The position numbers were made by a program, and so were the translations under genes. From the NCBI GenBank assembly GCA_001179505.1, contig CDMY01000708.1, positions 259,208 through 290,407 of the forward strand: a stretch of DNA of 31,200 nucleotides, given 5' to 3'. Source of the DNA: Vitrella brassicaformis. Lineage: Eukaryota > Sar > Vitrellaceae. The notes under the pieces were generated by a model, which made no database searches, was not told the origin of the DNA, and saw only the letters and a list, made by a program, of their open reading frames with translations. Below are positions 11,057 through 22,800 of the stretch, piece after piece (the stretch's first letter is position 1; every line of letters begins with the position of its first letter).

Positions 11057-12283
11057 ATGAAACAGACAATACATAACGTTGAGGTAGGTGCATGGGATTC
11101 TCATGATCCACCACACCCACCCACACACCCGTCCGCCGCTCCACACATCCATCCATCCGTAAAGAAAGAAAGAAAGAAAGAAAGATGGATGGATGCATGT
11201 GTGTGTGTGCGCACATGTCTGTCTCTATCGTGTGTCTGTCGACCAGGGTGCGCTGTCTCAGTCGGACACGGCCGTGTTGACCGAGCAGTCGCAGAAGCTC
11301 AATGCCACACTGGCCAACACCGAGAGGCGCATCAAGGCCGACCCAGGACACCTCGAAGATGACGAAATCATCACATACGCCTCGGTACCCACGCCAGCCC
11401 ACACCTACCTGTGTCTCATCTCGTCTCGTGCGGTTTGGGCATCCACGTATCTCATCTTTCTCGTGTGTTGGTGCCTGTGTGTCTCGGCAGGCTGCGTTGA
11501 GCTTCAATGCGATTTCCAAGGCCATCGGCAGCGGCGGATTCAACAAGAGGCCTGTCGATGAATCGGCCGTCGTCCGTGCGAGCCAGGAAGGCCACGACGA
11601 CATCGTGGTCATGGTGTGGCCGCAGGAAGCAGTCAAGCTAAGGTAATCAAGTGGGCAGAATCACACACACACATGCAAGAGAGAGAGGGTCCATGTGCTG
11701 TGTGTGTGTGTGTCTCTGCCATGACTGGCTGCAGTAGTCTGGTCCGAGCCGCTCGTGCTGGCCAGGTGTATGAGCTCTCGTACCATTCTGAGATCACGCA
11801 CCGGACCCACCGCATCTTCCTGACAGACAAGGATGTGAACAACACGAGAGGAGTAGCCAACGACCAACAGGTGCGTACGTGAGTATATGCGTGAAATCGT
11901 GTCTCCATCATCTCGTTGTGTGATTCAGGGTCCGCTTCGCCGTGTTGGCCAGCAGGCGGAGAAGCTCGGCGCTTCACTGGCGCAGACCGAACTCGCCATC
12001 CACAAAGATGAGAACCATCTCACAAACAACGATACCAAGAAAAGCGAGTACGCCAAGGTGAGAGCGGATTCGAATCGGGAAGACACCCATGCGCTAACAC
12101 ACGCATATCTGGGTTAGTTTGCAGGCGGCGTTCGAATTGCATTCGTTGTTTGTCGCTCTCGGCATTGACAAGGACTTCAAGCTGACGAGAGTGACCGGCA
12201 GCACCGTCATGGCGGCGGTGCGAGGCGACACACAACACAACGATATTGTGGTCTTCACCTGGCCGCAGGCCGCCATTGCATGA
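11057..12283 (+). CDS. Unknown protein with duplicated two-exon unit
   Basis: Six exons (11057-11083, 11247-11384, 11491-11642, 11735-11870, 11929-12057, 12125-12283) join in phase and give 246 residues. I do not recognise the family. Two halves are clearly related. Copy A starts GALSQSD, has a helix with EQSQKLNATLANTERRI, then AALSFNAISKAIG and ends DDIVVMVWPQEAV. Copy B starts GPLRRVG, has QQAEKLGASLAQTELAI, then AAFELHSLFVALG and ends NDIVVFTWPQAAI. Both copies are split by an intron at the same place, before the double Ala, and both are preceded by a phase-0 intron, so an exon pair was duplicated. A 45-residue linker exon separates them. No signal peptide or membrane segment is visible. 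The first exon, nine codons, is the weakest part: its ATG lies 10 bp from the possible start of the opposite-strand enzyme gene. Confidence 0.7.
11161..11184. repeat. (AAAG)6 microsatellite in intron 1
   Basis: Six perfect AAAG units followed by GGAT units lie inside the first intron (11084-11246) of the duplicated-unit gene. Confidence 0.9.
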
Positions 12284-13112
12284 CCCAGACAGACGGCCCA
12301 CTTCCGTGTCGGTGTCGGTTAGTGATAGAATTGATGCTGGCTTCCGGCCATGTGGATGTATATAGGCGTAAGACCTAATCACATACGTGAGACAGACATG
12401 TTGGTGTGTTCACGAAGTGATTTATGGCCTGAATTGTTCCTCAGTGCTTCTCGGGAAGCCGCAACACGCCACCAACAGACATATACACAGAACCCACACA
12501 TGCGCCTCATGGATGCGTTTTTCTCGAAGCATCTTCCCTCCTCGCCCATCCCATGCGCCCTAATGCGCCCCTGGCTCACTGTGCCTCTCTGCCTCTCTGA
12601 CTCGCCATGGGGATGGATCAACACCACTCCTACTGGCACGCACGTACCTTGGCTTCAATTTGAAGGGATGTCAGCAGATGTCGTGCTACGATGTGTGTCG
12701 TGTACAAGAGGGATGGTATCACCGTGTGTGAGGCTCTCGTGTCTGTCTGGATGCGATGCGATGCGATGGAAAAACATATCATATGTGGCTGGACCGACCA
12801 CGGTGTGTGCAGTGCAGTGCAGTGCAGGCAAGCAGATATTTTTTACTGCAATTAGCAGGTACACTCACTGGCCGAGGGTCCTTCCGATCCTATCCACACC
12901 ACTGGCGGGCAGGCAGGCAGGCAGGCAGGCTGGCTCTCGTATGACATGCCGCGTCCATGGCATGGATACAACAGCTCTCACATCAAGCCATCAAGCAGAG
13001 AAGAAAGAGCCTCTGTCTGTCATTCATTCATCTAATTGATTGGTCGTCAGTCACATCACTCACTCACCCCAGCGAGCGAGAGAGTCACTCGCCCTCCCTA
13101 CCCTACCCTACC
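12284..13112. other. Convergent gap, no gene seen
   Basis: This 829-bp region is bounded by two stop codons. A long plus-strand frame at 12350-13039 has no intron signals, no family pattern and includes the GGCA repeat, so I treat it as chance. A CCCTA repeat (four units) touches the stop codon of the next gene. Confidence 0.55.
12907..12930. repeat. GGCA tetranucleotide microsatellite
   Basis: Perfect tandem GGCA units are visible in the convergent gap; the same unit occurs at 196-218. Confidence 0.9.
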
Positions 13113-13581
13113 CTACGCCTTCTTGGAGCTGTTTTGCTTCTTGGGCTTTTGCCACTGCACGGGGTTCATGTTCCACCATGGCCACGATGGAAGACACACC
13201 TGAATGAATCAATGAATGAATGCCACCATACAGACACACACACACAGACACACAGACAGACAGACACACGCACGCAATGCAGCTGAGGTCACATCATTCC
13301 ATCGCTGGCTCCGCACTAACCGCAGCCGAGAGGACAGTCGCGCCGAGGATGCAGAAGAAGGTGAGGCGGAAGGACTGGTTGACAAAGCCGAGGACGAAGC
13401 CCACGAGACCCACCGTCCATATCAACACACTCTGCACTATCGACGCGCGGTACTGACCCTTGAAATCCTGACACACAAACCAACCAACAAAGAAACAAAG
13501 GCACACAAGAGCAGCGCATCTGCACCAGCGCACTGTGCGTAATCGTCCTTCCCTCCACCCGGCTCTCACCATCGTGTTCAT
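13113..13581 (-). CDS. SPCS1: Signal peptidase complex subunit 1 (SPC12)
   Basis: Three exons (13581-13570, 13467-13321, 13199-13113) join in phase through introns of 102 and 121 bp and give 81 residues, the usual size for this family. The first exon encodes only MNTM. The protein starts with DFKGQ, the family's conserved entry motif, then has two hydrophobic helices (about residues 14-34 and 38-52) separated by the short loop VNQSFR, and after them the conserved PSWPWWNMNPVQW box followed by a Lys-rich tail. SPC12 is a small ER membrane subunit that binds the catalytic SEC11 subunit and helps the complex distinguish signal peptides from membrane anchors. The split of four codons from the rest by an intron explains why a simple frame search misplaces the end. 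Confidence 0.92.
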
Positions 13582-13772
13582 GTAGGCAGCTCGTCAGTCA
13601 AGCGGATAATCTGCTGTCAGCACCTCGTAGACGATGACTTGCGGAGACGCTTCGGCAGCTTGGATCTGTCGGCGGCAACAACAACGACTTGCGACCTTGG
13701 CATTTCTGATCTCGCAGCAGGCGCGAGGCGATGAATTGAGGTTGGAGGAGGGATGTACGAGCAGTGGACGTT
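13582..13772. promoter_or_regulatory. Putative bidirectional promoter (SPC12 / 892-residue gene)
   Basis: Only 191 bp separate two divergent start codons, so both promoters must sit here or overlap the first exons. No TATA-like box is evident. This is inferred from layout. Confidence 0.35.
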
Positions 13773-16700
13773 ATGATTGGTTTCAGCTTTATTGTGGCGC
13801 TTCTTCGCCAGGCAGACGCAGCCATGACGGCATTCAGCAGCCGCGGCGCCCTCCAGCTGCCATCAAAGCTCACAAGAGGCAGAGATCCAGCAGCTGTGAG
13901 ACGGCGGCAACCTCATCGGCTAACCTTGGTGCCATATTATGCTCGGTGTCGTCGGCGTGCATCCGGTGTTGTGCTGCAGATGAGCTCTTCCAGCGACGAA
14001 CGGCTGCCTGACGGTGCAGAGGACGCCATCAAGTACATGCTCGAGTCGACGCCAGGCATGGAGAAAGAGTTCTCGGGCAGCGTCAAGGCCGAACTCCTGG
14101 CGCTCACCGACGTCGACACGGCCAACAAGACGCTGTCATTCAGGACACAGGGGGAGGCGTTGCCATCATCGCCCGTCACTTTAACCTTTGCAAAGGATGC
14201 TAGCGGGGAGCAGCTTACCAAGGAGAATGTCACGATTGTCGGGCGGGCCATGACGGCGACCACTGAGGAGAGGCCTGCGGAGTTCCGGACGGGTCTGGTC
14301 ATCAAGTCAGTGCAGCGGGCGGTGGGGAAACTCGGCCTCGCCATCACCGAGAAGGCAGCTGCCGATATCAAGCTGCTAGTGGTGAGTGAGATAGAGAAGA
14401 TGTGAACGCACACAGTACATCTGTCCTGTCCTCTTCGGCACTGCATGTGTGTGTTCGTGTTGTGTTGTCTTGATTCGATTCGTGTAGTCCATCGGTGAGT
14501 TCATCATGGAGAAGGCCATGACCGACACGCAGCGAGTGTCCAAGCAGGTGGACACGGCCACGCAGGCCCTGCTGCAGCAGATCTTCCCCCAATACGCCAA
14601 CCTCACCGTCAGCCAGGCTCTCATGCTCCTCCCCATCCTCCCGCCGGCCACCAGCGAGCGGCTCCTCCAGACACTCCGCTTCACGGGCAAGCCGCGAGAC
14701 GCCGTGCTGGCCGAGCTGTACCAGAGGGAGGTGGACAGGCGGTTCAACATGCTCAAGGCGGTCTCCAAGGCGCCGACAGGGCTGGCGGGCATCCCAGACT
14801 ACTTCTACAGCATGAGGAAGGAAATGGTCGACGGCCCCGCCGGCCAGAGGCTCGCTAAGCGGTTCCCTGGACTCGCCTCGCTGCGTGACGCCGTGGCGCG
14901 GCGGGGCAGCAAGATACTCCTTGACGACAACCTGCAAGACCTTGTGGAGCTCGCTGAGGAGGAGCAGTGGGGAGGGGCGGCAGATGCAGACCGCTCCGAG
15001 TGGGGGCCTGCCAGCGGTGGTGCTGACGACATGGCCCACAGTGCGGGGAATGCGTCGTCTCCTGGCCGGCCTGCGTCGATGGAGGAGATCATCGCCTACC
15101 AGAGGGGGCGGTGCGAGTCGCTCCAGGCGGGCAGCGAGCTGGAGCGGCGGGCTGTTAACGAGACGCTGCCGACGATTGAGGCGCTGCTCAAGGCTCTCAA
15201 GGCGGTGCAGATGACACCCGTGGGCAACACCACCGTGTCCAGCTCGCCTGAGCGGTCTCTGCAGCTGGTGGACGTCGCAATGAAGGACGCAGAGGCGACA
15301 CTACAGCGCAGCCTGACGAAGGAGCGACATCGGCTGGAGCGCCTGGATGTCTCGGTGGACCACACCATCGCACTGAGGGTGGGCAGGGCACCCACACACA
15401 CAGGAAAGAGATGAAAGATAGCTATATGCATCCGGCGGACTTAAATCTGTCTTCTGTGGATCGGATCTGTGTGCGTGTCAGGATCGGTTGGCGACTCTCG
15501 AGGGTGAGGGAGCCGAGGGTCGGGTGGCGAGCTTTGACGTTGGGGAGGAGCTGGACAAGAGGCAGCTGCCTCGGCTCACGTCAGCACTGGACCAAGAGGC
15601 CGCCGCTAGGAAGAAAGAGCTCAAGGCAAGCAACCCCGAGAACCATACACCCACATCTGCCCACCCCTATCTGTGCTTGCGTGACCCCCTCCCATTTGTG
15701 CAGGCTACTCTTGAGGCTCTTCAGAGTCTCCAGAAGAGTTTTGAGGACTTCTTGGAGCCTCGTCCAGCCAATGAGGAGGCATCCCTCGTCCAGGGCGTCG
15801 GCGGCGGCACAGACCCCATGGTGCCTCCCCGACCGACCCCTGTCAACGACAGCCCCCCTCCACCGAGGACGGTGCGGCCTCAGCCAACCCCTGTCTCATC
15901 TGCAGCCACACAACCGTCAAACCCCTTCCCATACCAGGACGGCAGACCGGCAGTGGTCCCATCGCCGTCGCAGCCCTCCTCGCCTCTAGGGGTCCTGGTG
16001 CCTGCAGCCGACGCACACGAAGGCCTGAATCCACATCTTCTCCAAAGGGCAGATGCTCTCCCTGCCGCCGTCCCACCAGCAGCAGCGGCCGATCCGGCCG
16101 TCGTGTCGGCGCTGCAGAGCCTGAATGCCTTCACCGGCCGTGCAGTGGAGGCCCTCGAGCGGTATGACGTCGATCTGCAGTCGAAGCGTCGCGAGTACGA
16201 GGAAGGCAAGAGGCCGGTGCTGCTCAACGTGGCGGGCAAGCTGGAGGTCACCAAGAGGCGGGCTCTAGAGGTCACACTCGACAGGCAGCTGAGTGCAACA
16301 GCGGCACCAGCAGCCGGTGGCGAGGAGACCGAGTCGGATCGGAAGCAACGGAGCGCTATGAAGGCCGGCGATGTCAACCTGCAAAGTTCGTGACCTCAGG
16401 GAGCGGAGCGGAAGGACTGATGGGTGTGGCGTCGTCTATGGTGTGGTGGCATTCTCTGTTGCCTGCAGGTCTAGCGGCAGCATTGGTGTGGTCCGAGGTG
16501 ACCAAGAGTCATCCCTCGGTCAACGAGACCGCCAAGCCAGTGGTGTCCCAGGTGGTGGTCAGCGAGCTGGGGTACTCGGCAGCTGAGGTCTTTCTGAGGA
16601 CGGGCGACGCCGCCCTCTTCCTATTCGAGACCGCCCTGGACGTCACCAGCAGGACACTCAGAGCCGTCTTCGTGAGAAGCACCTTAACACATGCCGTCAT

Positions 16701-16894
16701 CCATGCAGCCATGTATCGGTATGTGTGTGTCTGTGTGTATGCAGTCCTTTGAGGCGCTGTTTCGGTCTCGGTTCACGTCAGCCTTCTCTGACCCCCTTCG
16801 GAGTGACGGCGAGAGGCGCGGGTGGCGGCTGCTGCGGTCAGTGCGGTCACAGCTGGGCGTGGACGATGACGACCTCACCAACTATGCGGACTGA
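13773..16894 (+). CDS. Unknown 892-residue protein with signal/transit-like N-terminus
   Basis: Six exons (13773-14381, 14488-15378, 15482-15625, 15704-16385, 16469-16671, 16745-16894) join in phase. I do not recognise the family. The first ~16 residues, MIGFSFIVALLRQADA, form a hydrophobic stretch like a signal peptide, followed by a Ser/Arg-rich segment without acidic residues up to about residue 68 (FSSRGALQLPSK, YYARCRRRAS). That order resembles the bipartite plastid leader of algae with complex plastids, but a start at the second Met (residue 18) would give a mitochondrial-type leader instead. The mature part is largely helical: a globular segment (KYMLESTPGMEKEF to AAADIKLLV), a helix-rich region around QALLQQIFPQYANL and QREVDRRFNMLKAV, a coiled coil near RKKELKATLEALQ, a Pro-rich linker (about 600-680) and a helical C-terminus. 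The intron after residue 548 is GC-AG. Confidence 0.75.
15626..15703 (+). other. GC-AG intron in the 892-residue gene
   Basis: The donor reads AAG followed by GCAAGC and the acceptor is TTTGTGCAG. The 78-bp interval is a multiple of three and is open, so retention would insert 26 residues. Splicing is favoured because it restores a continuous coiled coil (KKELK to ATLEALQ) and the acceptor has the usual pyrimidine/TG stretch. Confidence 0.65.
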
Positions 16895-17399
16895 CTGACG
16901 AGGCAGTGGGCGGCCTCGCTTCAGCTCCCTTATTTGTACAGATGGCGGGGCAGGGGGGATGTGTGGCTAAGGTGGCTAGTTGGGTTGGGTAGTGGAGTCA
17001 TGTGTATGTATCTGTACAAGACAGAAGAGAGCCAAAAAGATTTTTGAAGGAGAGGGCGAGTGGAGAGCAAGAGGGTCAGCGAGAGGGAGCTTTAAGATGT
17101 GAGTGAGGGCCCTCAGTTTTCGGTGTACGGCCGGCCTTCTAAATGACGAACTGAAGAGAGTTTTCGCGTTTAGTGGTGGCTCGGCCGACCAGGTCTTCCG
17201 TGGATTTCGGAAGCCTGTTAGCCATCGCGCCCCGCATCCCATCCATTTTTGTGTCGATAGCCGTACGTACGTACATGTGCATTGCTTTGATTGGAGCAGA
17301 GCAGACGAGGTATGAATGACATCGGAAATCGATCGTCTTCTTCTTGTTCAGCAAAGAACAAGTCAACGTACATGTCCATCATTGCAATGAGATGAGCAA
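16895..17399. other. Convergent gap, no gene seen
   Basis: These 505 bp lie between two opposing stop codons. The sequence is less repetitive than other gaps and somewhat richer in A/T, as expected for two 3' UTRs. No coding or RNA feature is supported. Confidence 0.55.
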
Positions 17400-18727
17400 T
17401 CACAGCATAGTAAGAGCAACGAGGCTGCATCGATGAAGCGGCACGTGCATGCCAAACCGAAGCGCGACGCTCCCTCGCAAAGCCCCTCCATCTGCCAGCG
17501 ACGCTGGAGACACGTCATGGACACCAATCACCACAAACTGCAGACGATGACACACGGGAAACCCCTCAGCGGACGGAGGGGGCGGGGCTTCCTCCCCTGA
17601 GGCCTCTTGAGGCTCCTTCGCCTCTGTGGGCTCTTCAGCAGCTGTCTCATCAGCCTTGTTCTCGCCCTCTCTGTCCGCCACTGCATTCCCAAACTGCTCA
17701 CTCAGACCCCGTCCATGGAATTTGTTGGGGTCAAAGAGCTCACACGGGAGGCCGCCAGCCTCGCCCCAGAATTCCTTCACGCTCCATTCAGCAGGGAGGG
17801 GCTCTGAGGGGTCGTACGCGTCAAAGACAATTGCGAGAGGTCTCGCCTCCTCGAGAGCTGCCGTGATGCTTTTGCGGAAGAGCCCCTTCCAGTCGTGAAG
17901 CCGGGCCTTCATCTTCGCCGCATACTTCATGTGCACTGGCAGCGGCTCTTCGCCTGTCGCCTCATGGAGGGCCGTGAGCGCCGCGTCAGTGTCAGAGGAG
18001 ATGACGAACGGGATCTGGTTGGCCTGGTAGCTCCCCATCAAGGAGTCTAGCAGTTCATTGGGGCCGCTGGCGACAGAGACGGGCAAGAGAGCGTCAGGTG
18101 TCAGGCGGGCGCCCAGATGCATCATGCCCCTCTTCTCGGCCTCGTGCTCGGCTTTCAGGAAGTTGCGCCATTTGCCCTTGTGGTCCTTCATCCAGTTCTG
18201 ATAGAAGACTCCTGTGTGGAGGTCGCCGCTGCTCTCGACCATCTTGCCGTGGCCGTGCATCTTGCCGTCCTTCCACATGCCCTCGTAAGTCGACTGCCCG
18301 TTGGGCCACCTGAAAACCCCCAGGCCATCGATTCTGTCCGCGGCAAACTCGCCCTCATACCTGACCAACCAAAACACCACACAAGGACACACACACGGTG
18401 CGAAGTGCGATCTCTTCCTGCATGAACCACGTGCGTGCCGCCTCACCGTGAGCCATCCACGAAGTGCATGACGCCATTCCCCTGCATCGTGTCTTCGAAG
18501 AACTGGCCCTCGTAGCGACTGATGACGACCGGTTCTTGGCCATCCTTTGGCTGACCCACCTGCAGCAGCACGCCGCTCCCATGCTTGATAACCTTGCCGT
18601 CCACCAACTTGGACTCCCCCTCGAACACAGCACCTCCCTCTCGTACTACGCGTATGGCGATTTCTGGCGGTGGGGGCTCTTCTTCTTGTGGAGGGGCCTC
18701 CTCCAAGACCTCCTTCTTCGGGCCCAT
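17400..18727 (-). CDS. MORN-repeat protein
   Basis: Two exons (18727-18447, 18360-17400) joined by an 86-bp GT-AG intron give 413 residues. I start at the ATG at 18727 (MGPKKE); the frame upstream of it has no ATG. The N-terminus is rich in Glu and Pro. Residues about 38-165 contain MORN units: a degenerate FEGESKLVDG, then YEGQFFEDTMQGNGVMHF, YEGEFAADRIDGLGVFRW, YEGMWKDGKMHGHGKM and a weak HTGVFYQNWMKDHKG. The intron cuts between the second and third units. The remaining 250 residues form a separate region with AALTALHEATGEEPLPVHMK and an Ala/Glu/Pro-rich stretch, which I do not recognise. MORN repeats bind lipids or scaffold cytoskeletal proteins at membranes, including the basal complex and cilia in alveolates. 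The C-terminal 50 residues are less certain, as a further intron there cannot be excluded. Confidence 0.82.
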
Positions 18728-18976
18728 CCTGAAGTTTAGGACATCGGCGACCCAGAAGAGTTGGGGCAAGGATTTGGGTTACACGAACGGAATTGCGAGC
18801 TTTCTCCTTTCCGAGAGGGTGTCATGTGCCTGTGACGTCGCCATTGCCGCATTACCAGAGCTGACCGCGTGTTTCGCGTCGCTGAGAAGACTCCCTCTTG
18901 GTGTTGTGCCTCGTGAGTTCGTCTGTCAGTAGCCACGGTGTCGTCGACGGAGACCTTTGTCCACCCTGGCGTCCGC
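18728..18976. promoter_or_regulatory. Putative bidirectional promoter (MORN / CDPK)
   Basis: These 249 bp lie between divergent start codons. They contain a GTGACGTC-like CRE-type core on the minus strand near 18832-18838 (plus strand TGTGACGTCG), which may or may not be used. The function is inferred from gene layout. Confidence 0.35.
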
Positions 18977-19761
18977 ATGGGGGCCCATTGCTCCAAGAAA
19001 GACGGCAACGAGGAACTGGTACACCATAGAGCCTGCATAGAGTACTCGCGAGTGGTAAGGACGGCACGGGTGGGAGGGAGGGAGGGGTGAGGGATACGAT
19101 GCAGGCGGTAGGAGAGGGTGGTCACCATGGCCTGGCTTGGCTTGGCTTGGCTGTGCGTGTTGCGTGTTGTGTTGTGTTGTGTTGTGCAGCACCACCGACC
19201 GATTCAGGATGACTACGCGTTTTGTGACAAGGTGCTGGGCACGGGATTCTCAGGTACGTGCCGCACGCACACTGCCACACACTGCCGCACACACACAATG
19301 GGCGCGGCGCGCACTCGCGCTTTCTCATTTGGGCCTCCATGTCTGTCTATGTGGTTGGATTGTGTGTGTAGGTCCCGTTCGCCTGGCTGTCAATCGCACG
19401 ACCAACAAGCGCTACGCTGTCAAGCCCTTCAACAAGAAGGCCGCCAACAAGGAAAGGGTCAGCAAGCGTGCCTGCCTGCACGTGACACGGTCTGTGCCCA
19501 CCGCTGCCCGTGTTGCGTTCGTGTCTCTGTGAATAGATTGACTTGTTGAAGAACGAGGCCGAGATCTATTTGCACCTGGACCACCCCAACATAGCCCGCC
19601 TGATCGACATCTATGAGGACAGCAAAAACGTGTGGATGGTCATGGAATACTGCTCGGGTACGTTGCGCTGACGGACACAGCAAACAGCCACAGCCACAGC
19701 CACACACTGTGGAGGTCTGCCGTGTCGCAAGACAAGACGTCCATCGGTTCCTCCCTCCCTC

Positions 19762-19804
<43 letters not shown>

Positions 19805-22800
19805 GGAAGGAGCTGTACCAGCGGTTGAACGAGAAGCACGTGTACAAGGAGCAGGACGCCGCCGAGGTCACCTTCCAGATGCTGGAGGCCGTCCACTACC
19901 TACACGCACACAACGTTGTCCACAGGTGCGTGGCGTACATTGCATCCACAATCACATCACGGACATGGCATGGCCCCATCCCATCCATGTGTGTCTGTCT
20001 GTCTGTCTGTGTGTCTGTCTGTCGGTGTGTGGTGATGGTGACTGACGATCCATCAGAGATTTGAAGTTGGAGAATTGGTTGTATGAGGACCCTTCGGAGC
20101 ACGCGAGGCTCAAGCTCATCGACTTCGGCTTCTCCAAGATATGGAACCCCAGGAACTCCAAAAAGATGCACGCAACCTGCGGGTCGCTCGCCTACGTCAG
20201 CCCTGGTCAGTGAGGGAAAGGATGGATGATGACGGGTCGATTCGATTGGCACTCAGGCACTGCACTTAGTGGCCTGGCCCTGTGTCTGGTGTGATTGTGT
20301 CGATCAGATACGTTGTCCGGTTCCTACACCAATGCGTGCGACATGTGGTCGCTGGGGGTCATCGGTCAGTCAACGACACACGCCCATCCCATCCATCCAT
20401 CAGATCAGACCAACACTACAGACAAGTGAAAGTGCATTCATTGTTGCGTGTCGTGTCGTGTCGTGTCGTGTTGTCTTGACGCATCGCATCCATCCATCAG
20501 TGTACATGTTGCTGGTGGGTTACCCGCCCTTCTACGGCACGGAGGCCCAGATCCTCGACAGAATAGCCAAGGCACAGTACTCCATGTCGGGATCAAGGTG
20601 CGCTCCACTCCACACACAGAACACTTGAATCGATCATCCGTCGGTCTCCGTGTGTTGGGTGATGTGGTGTGATGTTGGTCCATTAACTCAATTAGGTGGG
20701 AGCGCGTGTCGCCTCAGGCGAAGAACTTCGTCAGCCGTCTGCTCCAGAGGAACCCACAGTGAGTCGAGTGCATCAGTGAAGGGAAGGAAGTAGAGCATGT
20801 CATCGTTCCCTGCCTGTCCTGTGGGTGATGGACTGTGTGTGATGTGTGTCAGGAAGCGCATGTCTGCCAAGGAGGCTCTCGAACACGTAGGCGGGCGGGA
20901 GGGAGGGCAGCGCGCCGGTATGTCGGCATGCATGTCTTCGTTCCCCTCCGGTGCGTGTGTATGTGTGCAGCCGTGGATCACGCATCGCGTGCGTCTGCCC
21001 GAGGTGCACATGGACAGAAACGTCCTCAAGAGGTCTGTAGCTCACTGGCCAAGACACTCAGCCACACACACGGGGGGTGGAGCACAGCACGTGTGGATGT
21101 ATGTGTGTATATGTATTGTGTCGATCGGATCGATCAGCATGAAGTCGTTTGCCGTGGCGACTCATCTGAAGCGGGCCGCTCTCACCATGATGGCCTACTG
21201 CCTCACGTCGGCGGAGATTCACGGTATGTCAGTCGGTGGAATGGAACAACAGACACACACCCCACCGTCAGTCCAGTCACCACACAAAGCTCCGCTCCTT
21301 GTCCATGTGATTGATTGATGCCCCTGTGCTGTGTGTGTCGGTTGTTCAGAGTTGACTGACATGTTTTTGCAGTTCGACAAGAGCCAGGCAGGTTCGATAA
21401 CGCTGCGTGACTTCATGGACGTCATGACATCCAACTTCGACCTCTCCAGCGAAGAGGTGCGGCACACGCCACACACACACACACACACTCAGAGAGACGG
21501 CAACATGTGTCTGCTCTGGTGTGGTGTGCAGATAGAGAAGTTGTTTCATTCGCTGGAGACGCAGCACGATAAGGTCAACGACGGCGACGCCGAACACCCA
21601 CACGAAGTCTGCTATAGCGGTACGGATGCATCAGTCCCATCTACAACACACACAGAGCCACATAGACAGACAGACATGTGTGTGTTGTGTGTTGTGTGTT
21701 GTCGATGGGTTCAGATTTCATCGCAGCGATGCTTCAGCAGCGCGTCAAGCTCCACGAGGACCTCATCCGCGAGGCCTTCCACAGATTCGATACCGACCAG
21801 TCTGGTAAACTAAACGAGACCACCAACCGCCCCCTGCCTGCAGGCACACACGCACCGCACGCGTGACGTCTCTTTATTCATTGTGTGTCAGGTTACATTA
21901 CGTCCGACAACTTGCGTGAGGTGCTGGGTCTCTCATACGAGGGCGAGGAGATCGAGGCCATCATCCGAGTGGCTGACAAAGACGGAGACGGACAAATCGG
22001 TACGTAACACGCACGCGCACCTGCAAGCAAGCCGCCCACCGACGACTCGTATGGGTGGTTGCTTGGTTGGTTGGCTGTATGTGTGCATTGCATTGCATTG
22101 GATGCCATGCAGACTATGAGGAGTTCCTGGCTGCGGTGGTTCACGAGCCTGACCTCTTCTCCGAGGCGGGAGATGAGAGCCCAGCAAAAAGCGTAAGCCA
22201 CGCCCTCACCATACCCCACCCACACGAGCGTCCAATCCGACCCCACTCATGTCTGTATGTTTGATCCCATCTGGTCGATCAGTTGCGCGGGTCTGTGGAT
22301 GACGCGAAGAAGCTCAAGACTCTGGTGAACCTGGTGGACGTGCAGGTGGCCCAGGTGCCCGGCGACACGAGGCTGCAGAACCTCGCCGCCATGCTGAGGT
22401 TAGCACAGCACGACCAGACAGTCGACAAGAGCAGGCCAGTCAGAGCTAGGACCCAGCCGCTTCCCGCTTTGCATGGGAGCAGTAGTAGCGATAAGTCTGG
22501 CAGTGCTGGTGGTGGTGGTGGCTTGGGGGGGAGAAGGGGGGAGGGGGATAGTCAGAGGAGGGTGTCGTCGCTCGGCGAGGGGTACGTCTGCTTCCCTCCT
22601 CCTCCTGAGAGAGAGATCGAGCCAAAGTTTCAGAAGTTTAAAGATGAGAGTGCTGACGACGACAGCAACTCCGAGTGACAGACAGACAGACAGGCAGACA
22701 GCGTCTTTCTCGTGAGTGATTTTGGTTTTGGTTGTACCCTCCCTAGCAAGGCAGGGACGAGGACGTGTGTGTTTGTGGTCCGATCCGTCAATGCGACGAT

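Noticed and set aside
12350-13039. 229-residue plus-strand open frame
   Set aside because: No codon bias, no family pattern, and part of it is the GGCA repeat; it lies in a convergent 3' gap.
13097-13117. Telomere-like (CCCTA)4 at the SPC12 stop codon
   Set aside because: Only four units, inside the chromosome and overlapping a gene end; better explained as a chance microsatellite.
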